Shown: positions 22,796 to 33,853 of the stretch, piece after piece
Layout of the letters: every line of letters starts with the position of its first letter
Position numbering within the stretch: position 1 is the stretch's first letter
From: Diphasiastrum complanatum
Lineage: Eukaryota > Streptophyta > Lycopodiopsida > Lycopodiales > Lycopodiaceae
Assembly: GCA_029204225.1 (NCBI GenBank)
Contig: MU835766.1
Location: 1 to 36,511 of the forward strand
Length of the DNA: 36,511 nt
Direction: 5' to 3'
Program-made: the position numbers and the translations under genes
Notes under the pieces: generated by a model
What the model was told of the DNA's origin: nothing
Database searches by the model: none
What the model saw: only the letters and a program-made list of their open reading frames with translations

Positions 22796-23300
22796 ATTAT
22801 GGCCAAATGTGGCCCTATATATACAATAAGTGGGAGCTCGTGGTACTGATCATCCCTCTGATCCCACATGTGTGAAGGTGCTTTGTCATATGATGATTCA
22901 TCATGCAAAACTGACACTTGGACAAAACCTTCTATTTTGAGCACTTTTGGTCCATTTTTCTTCTATAGGGAGATCTACATGGAAATCTTCTAGAAGTCAA
23001 AATTTGTCAACTTCAGCTTATTCCACACATGTGAGTTGTCCTCTACACATGTGATATGACACCTAACCAAAATATGTGGCTCATGCAATCAATAGATTGA
23101 TGCCATGTGTCATATGTCTAGAAAACTAGCTTTTGGCCTTTTTAGCCACTAGAACTTGAATTAAATCATATGTACAACCTATATGATTATGGTACATGAA
23201 AAGTACACTATTTTCACACGTGGGAACAGGCTCACACATGTGTGTTTATCTATATACAAGATTTTTGGCCTCTACCAAGCTTATTTTTGCATTTTTCACA
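22796..23300 (-). repeat. 3' LTR of element C, truncated
   Basis: Aligns with 26144-26649. It starts (element orientation) TGTGAAAAATGCAAAAATAAG and lacks the last 326 bp. It abuts element B RNase H sequence at 22795/22796. Confidence 0.9.
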
Positions 23301-23559
23301 CTCCTAGAAAAGCTAGCTTGATGGAAAACATGATGACCTTGAACTTGACTCCATGGGCTGAATTGGTCTTGGCTAGTTCAAAAGATGTGAAGATCAACAA
23401 ATGAGCTTGATTTTGATCTGAAATCACCATATCCATGATAGTGCTTCTTTGATGTTGACATCTTTGATGAACTTGAGATCTTTGCACCATCCTAGCACCT
23501 CCAAAATTGATTCCTTCCAAATTTCATGTAGATGCTTGACTTTGAGGCTTGCTCCTTCT
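23301..23559 (-). other. Element C 3' untranslated part
   Basis: Sequence between the purine stretch (AGGAG) and the last recognisable coding remnant. No domain was recognised. Confidence 0.5.
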
Positions 23560-24233
23560 TCATAAGGCATCACACTCAACTAGTATTGCCTTAATCCACC
23601 TTTGAGATTCAAAAATCTCTTCAAAGCAAAATGGTTCTTCATAAGTTGACATGATAGCATAAATGAAACTATTTTCATTTTGTGATTGCTGCTTCTTATT
23701 CTTGATTGATTTCTCTTGGATCATAACAATAAGTTTGAACTTATCCAAAGTTCCAAGCAAAATACTTTCCAAGGACATAAAATAAATCCAAGTTACTTTC
23801 ATGAAAGTGACATCTATCTTTGCATCTTGAACCAAACAATGCACCTCCAAATAGAATTTTTAAAAGATTTGACATGTGTTGTAATGGAATCTTGAAGACA
23901 AATCTTGCAAGTCCTTGTGAGACTCCAAGCCTCATTCACCTTTCCACAAAGGAAACACCTTTCCTTGGACTTGTCCTTCTTGTCCTTTCATTTCGAACTT
24001 GAAGCTCCATCCTTCACCTCGGCCCCCTTGCTTTGGTTCTCCTTGGATGGATTGGTCTTCTTTTTGTAGCATCTTGAGAAAATATATCCTCCCTTGCCAC
24101 AAAGGTTGCACTTAGGATCCTTTCTTTCCTTCAATAGGATGCCACCTATTGATGCCATGTGAATAAAAACCTGTGATATGATTCTACAAATGTAATTTGT
24201 GACTTTCAAGAGACTAGATTTGAACATCTTCAA
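23560..24233 (-). pseudogene. Deleted Gag-Pol remnant of element C
   Basis: Right to left, a Gag zinc-knuckle-like piece CNLCGKGGYIFSRC has Tyr where the zinc-binding His should be. A fragment FVFKIPLQHMSNLLK follows with no clear domain. Then comes DAKIDVTFMKVTWIYFMSLES, which resembles the integrase core phrase VTFIDDFSRYTWIYFLKSK without its Asp pair. Finally YEEPFCFEEIFESQRWIKAI resembles the start of copia reverse transcriptase. The integrase-to-RT join skips several hundred residues. Frames shift between pieces. It cannot encode a working enzyme. Confidence 0.7.
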
Positions 24234-25805
24234 TAATCTAGAATGATCTACAAAAGATCTAGCTCACAAACCTAAAAATCAATCTTCACACTAATGACTA
24301 GTCACTTGGAAACTTTGCTTTGCACACAATCTTTGAATCAAATCACAAAAGAAATCAGATACAATCTCCTATTGGACTCATCATATAACAATGACTCTTT
24401 TTTTTGAAAGTTGAAATGGATATGAAAAGATTTGACACCTAGATTTTCCTTTTCACTTGACTAGTTCTCTCAACACTTGAGATTCTTGAACAAAAGATGA
24501 GTTTTGTTTCAAACACATGAAAATCAAACTTAATCACTTCTTTTGGACTCACTCTTGACCCAAATAATCTCACTCTTGAGATTTAGAATGAATTTGATTT
24601 GATTTGAAAACAAACTAAACCACCAATTTATCACAAAGCTTAAAAATTTAGACAACTAGAGATTCACAAAGATCTCAACCATACATGAATACTCAAATAT
24701 GGACTCCTCCTCATTCTAGAAATCCAATGGGATCACAAATTGACCCTCACACTCTCACAAAGAAAGTTGAATAGAATTAATTTGGGTTACATACATACTA
24801 TGTCAATTTTTGCTCAACAAATTGAATTCAATCACTCCTATTGGATTCCAACAATTACTCTACCTTTTAAGACTTGGAATGAAATTCAAAATCAAAAGTT
24901 GTGATTTTTCTCACTAAGATATTGTGCTTCAAAGAGCTAATGCCACTTAGAAAGATTTGATCACATAGGAGAAGACAATTCTTCACCAATAACAACACAT
25001 AATGAGCTTCTAGATCTTGCCCTCTACAAAGGAAGGAACTCTTAGAAAATTGGATCTCTCTCTGCACATTTGTCATAGACACCTTAATGACTCTTTTCAA
25101 ACCTTACAATCACTCAAACAAATTGAGTAGGGTTGAACAATGTGACTTGGATCTCAATCTCTTTTCTAGAACTCTCAATTGAAGCCAATCTATGTCAAAT
25201 TCTACAAAAGATTTGCATAGATGCTCTATATGCACTAGAAACTCTCAAAGGTTTCACTTGGAGGACAGATCCAAAGATGTTTTCTAGCAAATTGATGCTT
25301 CTAAACTTGACCCTATCACTCTTGAACAAATCTAGAGTGATGGTACAATGGATTTCAATCTCTCACCCTGCATATCACTCCTTAATCTATGATTTTTAGC
25401 AAAATCTCTCTTAACTTCAACACACATTCAAAAAATCAAAGAAGATAAATTAATGCACCTATTTCAAGCTTAAATTTTAATTTTTTGACTGATCTAATCT
25501 AAGAACTAATCAAAGGATTAGATTCACTATAGAAAATGCTTGATTTTGCACCAAAAATCACTCAAATTGGGTATGTGAGTCAAATTCTACAAAATTTTGA
25601 AATTTCTCAGTCAAAACTGGAGCTGTACGGCATCACACGTGTGAAAAGAGTTCCTACATCCCACAAAAATATCTGGACCAAAAATTTTGAGGATAGCTTT
25701 CAAATCCAATTCGCTACACAAAATTTGACTAGTTTCCAAAAAACTGCTAATTTTGGCTTTGATTTGGATTAACCCTATCAATTTCAACAAAACCTCTTGT
25801 CCTAG
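24234..25805 (-). other. Element C leader, non-coding
   Basis: About 1.57 kb of AT-rich sequence with recurring TTGAATCAAATC / GATTTGAATT-like words and no supported ORF. It contains one TCACACGTGTGA palindrome at 25633-25644. Confidence 0.55.
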
Positions 25806-25817
25806 GCTTTGATACCA
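25806..25817 (-). other. Variant primer-binding site of element C
   Basis: TGGTATCAAAGC directly follows the LTR end TTTTTGCACA in element orientation. It differs at one base (A for G at position 9) from the TGGTATCAGAGC of elements A, B and D. Confidence 0.85.
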
Positions 25818-26649
25818 TGTGCAAAAAGTACAAAAAGGACCAAGAGTGGATCCTAATCTGATCCTCAAGAGGGATTGGTTGTCAGATTATTTGATCTATC
25901 AATCTACTTGAGATTAAGATCAATCTAGATCAATTCTAGGCACAAAATCCTAACAAGAACAATCATTAATTGAAGGTAGGTGTACTTTCTGGTTTCACAC
26001 GTGTGAAAAACTTTTTGAGTATGGACTCCAACCTAAAAATCAAGTACACATTGATAGAACCTCAAAACAATCAAAACAAATGTAGACAAATGAAGAGAAT
26101 CACTCAAACTTGCTTCCAAATCCAAGATTGGTGTCTCACACTGATTATGGCCAAATGTGGTTCTATATATACAATAAGTGAGAGCTCATGGTACTGATCA
26201 TCCCTCTGATCCCACATGTGTGAAGGTGCTTTGTCATATGATGATTCATCATGCAAAACTGACACTTGGACAAAACCTTCTATTTTGAGCACTTTTGGTC
26301 CATTTTCCTTCTATATGGAGATCTACTTGAAAATTTTCTAGAAGTCAAAATTTGTCTACTTCAGCTTATTCCACACATGTGAGCTGTCCTCTACACATGT
26401 GATATGACACCTAACTAAAGGATGTGGCTCATGCAATCAATAGATTGATGCCATGTGTCATATGTCTAGAAAACTAGTTTTTGGCCTTTTTAGCCACTAG
26501 AACTTGAATTAAATCATATGTACATTCTATATGATTATGGTACATGACAAGTACACTATTTTCACACGTGGAAACATGATCCACACATGTGTATTTATCT
26601 ATATACAAGATTTTTGGCCTCTACCAAGCTTATTTTTGCATTTTTCACA
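25818..26649 (-). repeat. 5' LTR of element C, 832 bp
   Basis: In element orientation it runs from TGTGAAAAATGCA to TACTTTTTGCACA. A TATATATA box lies near 26164-26171, about 480 bp from the start. It has the 16-bp perfect palindrome TTTCACACGTGTGAAA at 25993-26008 and several CACATGTG words. Its start resembles that of element B (AAAAAT..AGCTTGGTA), so the families are related. Confidence 0.9.
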
Positions 26650-27174
26650 ATTATGGACTTAGATATGTTTCCAATACTTTTTGAAAGCAAAGATATTGTA
26701 TTGTCAAAAGTATGCTCTTGGTTCTAGTAAGAACAAGACTGAGCTTGTTACTCACTATTTTGAAAATCATGTTTTCACATGTTTTGAGGCAAATTGTAAA
26801 CTCCTCTTGAGATTAAGTGAAGCATCCAAAGTGGACACTTACACCCTTAACTAGCCTAAAAAAGATCAAGATAGTCTTTGATATCAAGATTAGATCCATC
26901 ATGGATATAGTTCATTGTATGTGGACTAGTCAAGCCAGAAAGCATAATCTTGATAATCATCATTGTTTCACATCTTATGATCTTGATCTCCATGATTCTT
27001 ATGAGGCTTGGAAGCCTCGGATTTCTCTATTTATGGTGCATCCATCATGCAAGTGGAATTTTCAAAGGAAAGATCATCATCAAGCATGGAGGAAGCCCAT
27101 GATCATAGTGGCATATTGGTGGAGCACTCTTCAAAGGCATTGGCAAGAGATCTCTACAAAAGAGATCTTATTGT
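26650..27174. other. Unassigned sequence between element C and duplication
   Basis: Plus-strand ORFs of about 100-127 residues overlap here in different frames, but none shows a family motif or splice-consistent structure. It may be a piece of host or transposon DNA captured with the block inserted into element B. Confidence 0.35.
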
Positions 27175-28050
27175 TGGATTTACTCCTCCTACTCTCCTAA
27201 ATCTCAATTTTAATCTGCCTCCATTCATGCTGCATATTTTTCTAATGTTGTCACGTAGTCTGCATTTTTTACATGCAAATTTGCACAGACGAAGAAAAGG
27301 TGAATGAATTGCGACACTGTGTTCTTACAGAGGTCATGTTGATAGGCGAAAAGGGGACACTACCTTACTGAATGCCAAAGGTGCCCTAACAGATAAGGCA
27401 CCCTATAAATCTTATCCTAAGCCATTCGTAAAAGTGACGCACTTTTGCGTCATCACCAACGTTCACTTCAGTACTGGCTGAAGTCGCATGCTTCGCCCTC
27501 ATCCCATGCAGTTGCGTTGAGAGATTGGACAACGATTGCAGCCTCCCACGATCTCCTACAGACAGCACATCCACTTTGTACTTTTGCATCTGCACACCTA
27601 TAATATTATGTATATATATTGGATACCATCTGCGTATTCTATGATGATGATGATGAATTGTGATGAAGCAAGATAAGTCTAGAACAAGTGAAGGAGGTTT
27701 TATTCCTCATTATAGACAAAAAATAAGCTTTGTAGGGCATGCGGTTTCGTCCGCTATAGTCTTATGCTCTACCGCATTATTGGCTTGTATACTTGATATA
27801 CTTAATCTAACACAGTTTATTTGTTCTGCGTTTTTAGATCTGTCAATATTGCTATGCTTATTCTTCATTCTGTCTAATCTTTCTTTTTGCTCTTTCTAGT
27901 AATAGACGATTAACTTTTAGTCTTGTCTTTCACGAATAATTTGTGACTAATTATCAGTCAAGCACAGTCTAGCTCTTCGCAAATCATTCACGACAGATAA
28001 TTTGTCTTGCAATTTGCGACAAATTAGTAATCTACAATGACTGTGATTTT
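27175..28050 (+). repeat. ~0.88-kb direct duplication, copy 1
   Basis: Starts TGGATTTACTCCTCC and matches 28118 onward at an offset of about 943 bp. It includes CACCCTATAAATC, an (ATG)n run and a CG/TG-rich end around TCTTCGCAAATCATTC. An ORF starting MKQDKSRTSEGGFI is shared by both copies but contains both silent and amino-acid-changing differences and has no recognised domain. Confidence 0.85.
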
Positions 28051-28099
28051 GTGCATTGCTAAGTCTGAAGATCAAGGCATTCATGGATCCAGATTAAGA

Positions 28100-28113
28100 G
28101 GGGGGGGGGGGGG
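28100..28113. repeat. G14 homopolymer at duplication junction
   Basis: A run of 14 G lies four bases before the start of duplication copy 2. It has no counterpart next to copy 1. Confidence 0.9.
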
Positions 28114-28117
28114 TAAT

Positions 28118-29005
28118 GGATTTACTCCTCCTACTCTCCTAAATCCCAATTTTAATCTGCCTCCATTCATGCTCCATATTTTTCTAACGTTGTGCATATT
28201 TTTGTACAGACGAAGAAAAGGCGAATGAATCACGACACTGTGTTCTTACACATGTCATGGTGACAAGCGAAAAGGGGACACTACCTTACTGAATGCCAAA
28301 GGTGCCCTAACAAGTAAGGCACCTTGTAAATCTTATCCTAAGGCCATTCGTAAGAGTGATGCACTTTTACCAACATTCGCTTCAGTATTGGCTGACGTCG
28401 CATGCTTCGCCCTCACCCCATGTAGTTGCGCTAATAGATTGGACAACGATTGCAGCCACCCACAATCTCCTACAGACAACACATCCACTATGTACTTTCG
28501 CATCTACACACCTGTAATATTATGTATATATATATTGGATACCATCTGCGTATTCTATGATGATGATGATGAATTCTGATGAAGCAAGATAAGTCTAGAA
28601 CAAGTGAAGGAGGTTTTATTCCTCATTATAGACAAAAAATAAGCTTTGTAGGGCATGCGGTTTCGTCTGCTATAGTCTTGTGCTCTATCGCATTATTGAC
28701 TTGTATACTTAATATACTTAATCTGACACAATTTATTTGTTCTGCATTTTTAGATCTGTCAATATTGCTATGCTTATTCTTCATTTTGTCTAATCTTTCT
28801 TGTTGCTTTCTGGTAATAGACGATTCACTTTTAGTCTTGTCTTTCGCGAATAATTCGCGCCTAATTATCAGTCGAGCACAGTCTAGCTCTTCGCGAATCA
28901 TTCGCAACAGATAATTTGTCTTGCAATTCGCGACAAATTATTCATCTAGCGCTTCATCTATTTAAATGTTTGGCTACGTAATCTAGAATGATTGTGATTT
29001 CTATC
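28118..29005 (+). repeat. ~0.88-kb direct duplication, copy 2
   Basis: Second copy, about 42 bp longer near its end (around 28940-28985), where it reads TCTATTTAAATG. Near the right end it keeps CG where copy 1 has TG or CA, for example AATAATTCGCGCC against AATAATTTGTGAC. This is the signature of decay of methylated cytosines. Confidence 0.85.
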
Positions 29006-29177
29006 ACTAAAGTTCTGTTCATTCTGATGGGCGTAGCCATGCTTAGGGAGAGAGTCATTTAACTCATTCCACTGCGCACGAGCATTTTCTGTTCGAGTTC
29101 ATTTCTCATTCGTGTTCGTCATATATTCTTCCTCCCTCTCTCCCAACACTTATCATGGATATGGTGAGGGTGCTGCT

Positions 29178-29290
29178 ATGTTGGATCCCTTGGCTAATCT
29201 TCACTTCTTATGCATACCAAAGGATCCACTCAAAAAGATTTACAAACTTCTCAAGTGGTTTAGTACCTTTCCAAGCTATTTTTTGAGGAG
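29178..29290 (+). pseudogene. Probable pol tail and polypurine tract of element B
   Basis: The frame MLDPLAN...PKDPLKKIYKLLK...YFLRSV ends at the LTR border and resembles the C-terminal tail of copia polyproteins (ADPLTK or ADIFTKP followed by basic residues and a final LRGG-like end). TTTTTTGAGGAG immediately before the LTR is a credible polypurine tract. The match is weak in its first half, so a frameshift or unrelated sequence is possible there. Confidence 0.45.
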
Positions 29291-30084
29291 TGTGAGAAAT
29301 TGGCAAAAATCTAGCTTGGTATTTTTATGAAAGAAGTTTGTAAGTGAATCTCACATGTGTGGAGGATGTTCCCACGTGTGGAGAATTGTGAATTAAATTA
29401 AAAATGTTAGATATAGGGGTCTTATGTTTTTTGTATCAAGCATCTAGGTGTAGGATGTTGATAGGGTCAAATTTGGCATAGATGGCAGATTATCCATTTC
29501 CAATTGTAATGCCACTATTGAGCCAAAATAGAGTAGGAGGCCAAACTCGAGCCAATTAGAGTGTAGACAAGTGTAATGCTTTTGTTTGATGAAGTTTAAG
29601 AGGTCCAATAGGATTTAGAGGTGGAACCATGAGTGGTCCAATAGAATTTGAGATATGCTTGAAAATGGTCCAATAGAATTTAGAGGTGGCAAAAGTGTGG
29701 TCCAATCATGATTGGGCATTGTAGTAGCTCATGGATCTATTAGTATCATTGTACTTCTCATTTTGGATCTAATTGATTTTGAGATTGAGTGGATTTTGTG
29801 AGTAATTGGTTTTCTAGCTTTCTCTCTCTACCTGAGAGCTCATGATGATTTTCTCTCTCTATTCGAGGAGAGCAGCTTGTTTTTACTTAGATTATTTTTG
29901 GAACACTTCCCACACGTGTGAGTGAGAGTTGGAAGTGATTGAATGCATGTAGTAGTGTGTTTTTGCCATAGAATCAAAGATAGATCTTGAATCTCAATCT
30001 AGTCTTGATCTTGGTGCATCTACACACCTTAGGAGATCACAAGTACATGTTGTGGATAGATAGTCCACACGTGTGAATTCAACA
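29291..30084 (+). repeat. 3' LTR of element B, 794 bp
   Basis: Inverted match to 18997-19819, from TGTGAGAAATTGGC to GTGTGAATTCAACA. A purine tract precedes it and no primer site follows, so it is a 3' LTR in plus orientation. CACACGTGTG occurs at 29911-29920 and 30066-30075. The next five bases, 30085-30089, are CATCA, the same as the bases flanking the 5' LTR. Confidence 0.93.
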
Positions 30085-30340
30085 CATCAGACTCATGATG
30101 ATTCGCCAGACACTCTAGACTATGCCATATGAACTCAATGGCACTTTACCAAGCAAGCCATCATGGAGCAATAACAAGGGTCAGCATCTCAAATGGGAAT
30201 AATTCGACCACCTGTGATGGATGCATGCTTGAAGGGTAAGATGTCTTGCACACCATTTGTCAAAGACTCCTACAACAACCCAAGTTTTGAAAGGATGTGC
30301 TCAAGTATATTCACAAACTCCCTCTAGGATAAAATGGATG
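30085..30340 (+). pseudogene. Element D continuation, pre-integrase region
   Basis: Directly after the element B LTR, the frame that was broken at 19820 (..DQVH) continues as QTHDDSPDTLD. After two stops it gives GIIRPPVMDACLKGKMSCTPF. The latter is the second half of the copia gag-pre-integrase zinc finger (..C--C--GK---PF..), though its first Cys is lost. Homology fades after about 30330, with a possible VVFIDYLSA echo of the integrase core near 30345. Confidence 0.75.
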
Positions 30341-30869
30341 TAGTCTTTATAGACTACTTGTCTGCTTTGCTCTTTTGACCAAAACCAAGAGGCCTTTAAT
30401 CCTTCATTTCCCCCTTCTATGATAGGCACCTCTTTATCACTACAAAGCTAGTCCTTGGGACAATATCTTCTAGTAGCTCCATCTTTTACCCTCACAATTG
30501 AGAGTAGTTGCATTCGGTCTTATTGACAATGATATTTGACATCTGTGTATTTTAGCAACATGTTGGACACTCTAACTTCACATGAATGACATGGTTTTGC
30601 TAGTAAACATAGTCGATTTACTTTGATAACTTGTTAATTGTATATAGAAATTGTTCTAGATTTAATCTTGAAGTAATCTAGATAGTGTCTCTTTGATTTG
30701 TGACCTCAAAAAATTCATAAATAACTATCCTAGTTTTATTTCACTCCTAGATTTTTGCTTTTGCAAGTTTTTAATTTACGAATCCTAATGCACCCTTTAT
30801 TTTGGCATGCGTATTTTTGAATTTTCAATAGTATTTTATCTTTTGTTTAAGGTTTTTTTTTAATTGATG

Positions 30870-30934
30870 ATAACAAAATATACATATAGCTACATTGAAT
30901 TTTTAACAATGTAGCTATATGTATATTTTGTTAT
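30870..30934. repeat. 28-bp perfect inverted repeat (hairpin)
   Basis: Arms 30870-30897 and 30907-30934 are exact reverse complements, with a 9-nt AT loop. The arms are AT-rich and contain TATAGCTACATT. It could be a foldback transposon end pair, a small hairpin RNA source or a cruciform. No terminal duplication was identified. Confidence 0.9.
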
Positions 30935-32769
30935 GAAACTAAACATCAAAACAAGCAATTATTTACTTTGTAGATAACTACTTGTCATGACATTGTACCC
31001 ATTGAATCTTGAAAATGAAATGGCATGATAGTTGTGTCTCCATTGTTTGTGAGTGGAAAGGGACATAACGCCATTATTATAATTATAAATGTGATTCCTC
31101 ATTTCAAGTTGGCATTATAAGAGTATTCATTGTCAAAGAAGTCACAATAACAAAAAGTGATGCACCTTTCACTGATGAAATTGATAGCTCAACAAACCTA
31201 ATATCTCCACATAACAATCATCACTACCATTTTTTAATGTTAACCTATGTGTAACAACATATATGGCAACATTAATTATTCATGAACATAATGTCCTAAT
31301 TGAGACAAATATCTGAGCACATTTTTCTTGTTCTCCTTTGCTGGTTAGTAAGCTAAGTCAGAAAAAGTAGGGGAGACTTATTGTAACAACTTTTCCCTTG
31401 GTGAATTATTTTTCTTTTTATGTAAATCTTCAAAGTTATGAATTATAATCTATAGTTCTCTTCAAAACATAATTACTCATTTAATATAAGGTCGTACGTG
31501 CAAAGTGTACTCAGCTGATATCTCACTTCAAATGTTAGAAGTACATGTATAAATATTATGTGTTCATCATTTTATCGAAATCAAAGATTATTGAATCAAT
31601 GGACAACATCAAGATGAATAATATGTTTGGCAATATTTTGATTTCATGACTAGATGTCCAATATGACATTTATTGAGTAGAATAGTTTCAAACTAATTTT
31701 TTTTCTGAACTTAATTCTTCAGGAAAAAAAGAGCTCTATTTTACAACATGTCTAACAATGGTTGTTGCTGAAAATAAAGAGCCACAACATGAACATAGAT
31801 TAAGTTTTATGTAGAGAATGATTTGACACATACCCTCTTACATTGCAAATTTACTATCACGTCACCTAGAAAATAAAAAAGTATGGTGAAAATCCAATCT
31901 TCTTGGATTCATGTTTGAGCAAATGAGTGCTAGTCAATTTTGTTGCGTCTGCCAATCATCTTTTTAAATAGAATGCTTGATTTTGGCAAGCAAGCCATGG
32001 AGAGCTTATAAGAAGATGTTTTGGACCAAGGTTGTTATATATCGTAGTGTGTGGAGTTAATTTTCGTGAGGAGCTATTGACAAGCTATGTTTAATTAGTC
32101 TGATTAAATAAAAAATAAACTAAAACTATGAGGAAAACCATGATATCCATAATGGAAAGCACTTTAAACAAAAAAAAACAACAAGCAATAAAACTTAAAG
32201 AAGTATAACAACATTTAAAATAATCAATAAGACCATAAACTAGATCTTGCCTTACATATGATTTCATAATGTCAATTCTCAACATGTGTAGGATACATCG
32301 TGGACATATAAATAGAGATATCATGCAATATTGCAATCTAATATTCATATTATATTATTTTGTTGCGTGATGTTCTAATGAAAAGATTTTCAAGCTCTTA
32401 GCAAATGGGAATGAGCTAGTAAAAATAAGCATTGTTATGGAAATGCTCAATAGTTATTGAGTTAACCTCACATTTACCATTTGTTGTATATTTAAAAGTA
32501 TTGATCATTGAGTATATAGATCTGACAAAATATTCACGATCATGTTCATGTATTTGTCAAAAATTTCAACAATTATTATCACTATTATCATGTTTTATTG
32601 GCTTTTATTTCCATTTCATAGAATAGACAATCACAATTGTAATATTAAAGTCTCAGATACAAATGCTTATTGATCTATAGAACTTTTAAGATTTGATATG
32701 TCAATTTTTCAATTCCATTATTGGCAATGTATTAAAAACTATAAATCATGAGGCATTTCAACTATTTTT

Positions 32770-32972
32770 CTTAGTGGTGGCTTGCAATGTTGTGAATGTT
32801 ATATAATATCATTGATTCAGATTGTGTTTTTTAACAATCATGAGTCACAGTCGAGTCCATGTTTTTCAATGATATTTAGTAATAGCTTGTAATGTTGTCA
32901 ATGTTATATAATATCATTGATTCAGATTGTGTTTTTAAACAATCATCAATCATAGTCAAGTCCATTTTTTCA
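32770..32972. repeat. Two-copy 105-bp tandem duplication
   Basis: Copies aligned at GCTTGCAATGTTG (32780) and GCTTGTAATGTTG (32885) share TATAATATCATTGATTCAGA and flanking sequence with several differences. Confidence 0.85.
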
Positions 32973-33343
32973 GCAACTAGTTTTGGATATATTTTAAATA
33001 TAGTATATGCATGAGAAAATTTAGTTTTAATATTGAAGATATGTATGAATGTGCTAATATGATGGATGATGTGTGCGATAATTCAATGGTATTTAAAAAA
33101 CTAAGCAATTTTTTTTTTCTTTTTGAATTAGCTTAATTGAAGTCCTTTTGACAAAGTTCTAAGCACTCAAAGTTCAAAAGTAATTTAGGAATTCACCATT
33201 TTTTCAACATATATTCTTTAAGCATTTTAGATTTTACAAATATAATCTACAATTATACATCTGCAATAAACAAAATCATGTTTCAAGGCAAATAGAATAT
33301 ACGATGATTATTCAATACAATATGTAGTAATGCTACTCAAAAG

Positions 33344-33853
33344 TTAGAATTTAGTGAGCTTGCAAAAGCTAGGTGACTTCTCAGCACCACCGTGATAAAC
33401 CACTCCATTGATGCATGTTAAGGTGTCTTTATTCAAGTCCATAACATAATTCGCCTTCGTGGAGAATGCCTTTTTATCCAAATGATCGGCATCTCTCCTA
33501 TGGAGTGTGGGAATGGAACACCCTGAGCGATAATACTTGGCTACGAGAAGGACCACCTGTGAATTATTCGTAGTCTTGAGATTCTACTGTGTCTTGCAGA
33601 TCCAAAGCCCGTTTGTCCTTAGCTCTCCTCTAACATCAGATCTAAGCATTTGAGTCTTTGAGGCTAAACCTTGGTGAGGAAATTCTGGATTGGTCTTTTG
33701 GCCTTGGCATATAGCTTGCCTTTGGGCATACTTTACCTTTTCAGAAGGATGTACATGTCCTTCTGGATAGTCTAGCCACCATGGGCAATTTTTCCTTTCC
33801 CAGGTTGATATCTCTATTTGTCCAATCAGTTGGGTACATGGAGTAAGGTCCAT
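33344..33853 (-). pseudogene. Host-like coding remnant with in-frame stop
   Basis: Two minus-strand stretches, 33853-33587 and 33583-33344, are in the same frame and separated only by a TAG at 33584-33586. The first contains CPWWLDYPEGHVHPSEK followed by GTAAAG, a possible splice donor. The second contains SIPTLHRRDADHLDKKAF and ends in a normal stop after FCKLTKF. Composition looks protein-like and unlike the transposons. I recognise no family. It may be the 3' part of the minus-strand gene that begins near 35.7 kb, but no splice chain could be established. Confidence 0.4.

Larger units (their letters stand above)
22796..26649 (-). mobile_element. Copia element C, internally deleted
   Basis: In element orientation: full LTR 26649-25818, primer site, leader of about 1.57 kb, broken coding remnants, AGGAG purine stretch at 23305-23301, then a second LTR cut after 505 bp at 22796. 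The two LTRs differ at roughly 5% of the shared sites by eye, so it is older than A. The internal part is only about 2.5 kb, too short for a full Gag-Pol. Confidence 0.85.
30341..33340. other. AT-rich gene-poor stretch
   Basis: No gene was recognised across this 3 kb. It holds one strong hairpin (30870-30934) and a 105-bp duplication (about 32770-32972). Short ORFs at 32091-32348 and 32432-32626 look random. Confidence 0.5.

Noticed and set aside
22633-22944. Minus-strand ORF MLKIEGFVQVSVLHDESS, repeated at 26104-26292
   Set aside because: It lies within the element C LTR in both places; it is an LTR shadow, not a gene.
27660-28914. ORF MKQDKSRTSEGGFI.. present in both duplication copies
   Set aside because: Shared because the DNA is duplicated; several differences change amino acids, the C-termini differ, and no domain was recognised.
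29112-29330. ORF ending VRNWQKSSLVFL, also the ending of the ORF at 19780-20097
   Set aside because: The common ending is just the first bases of the element B LTR read in the same frame; it is not a conserved protein domain.
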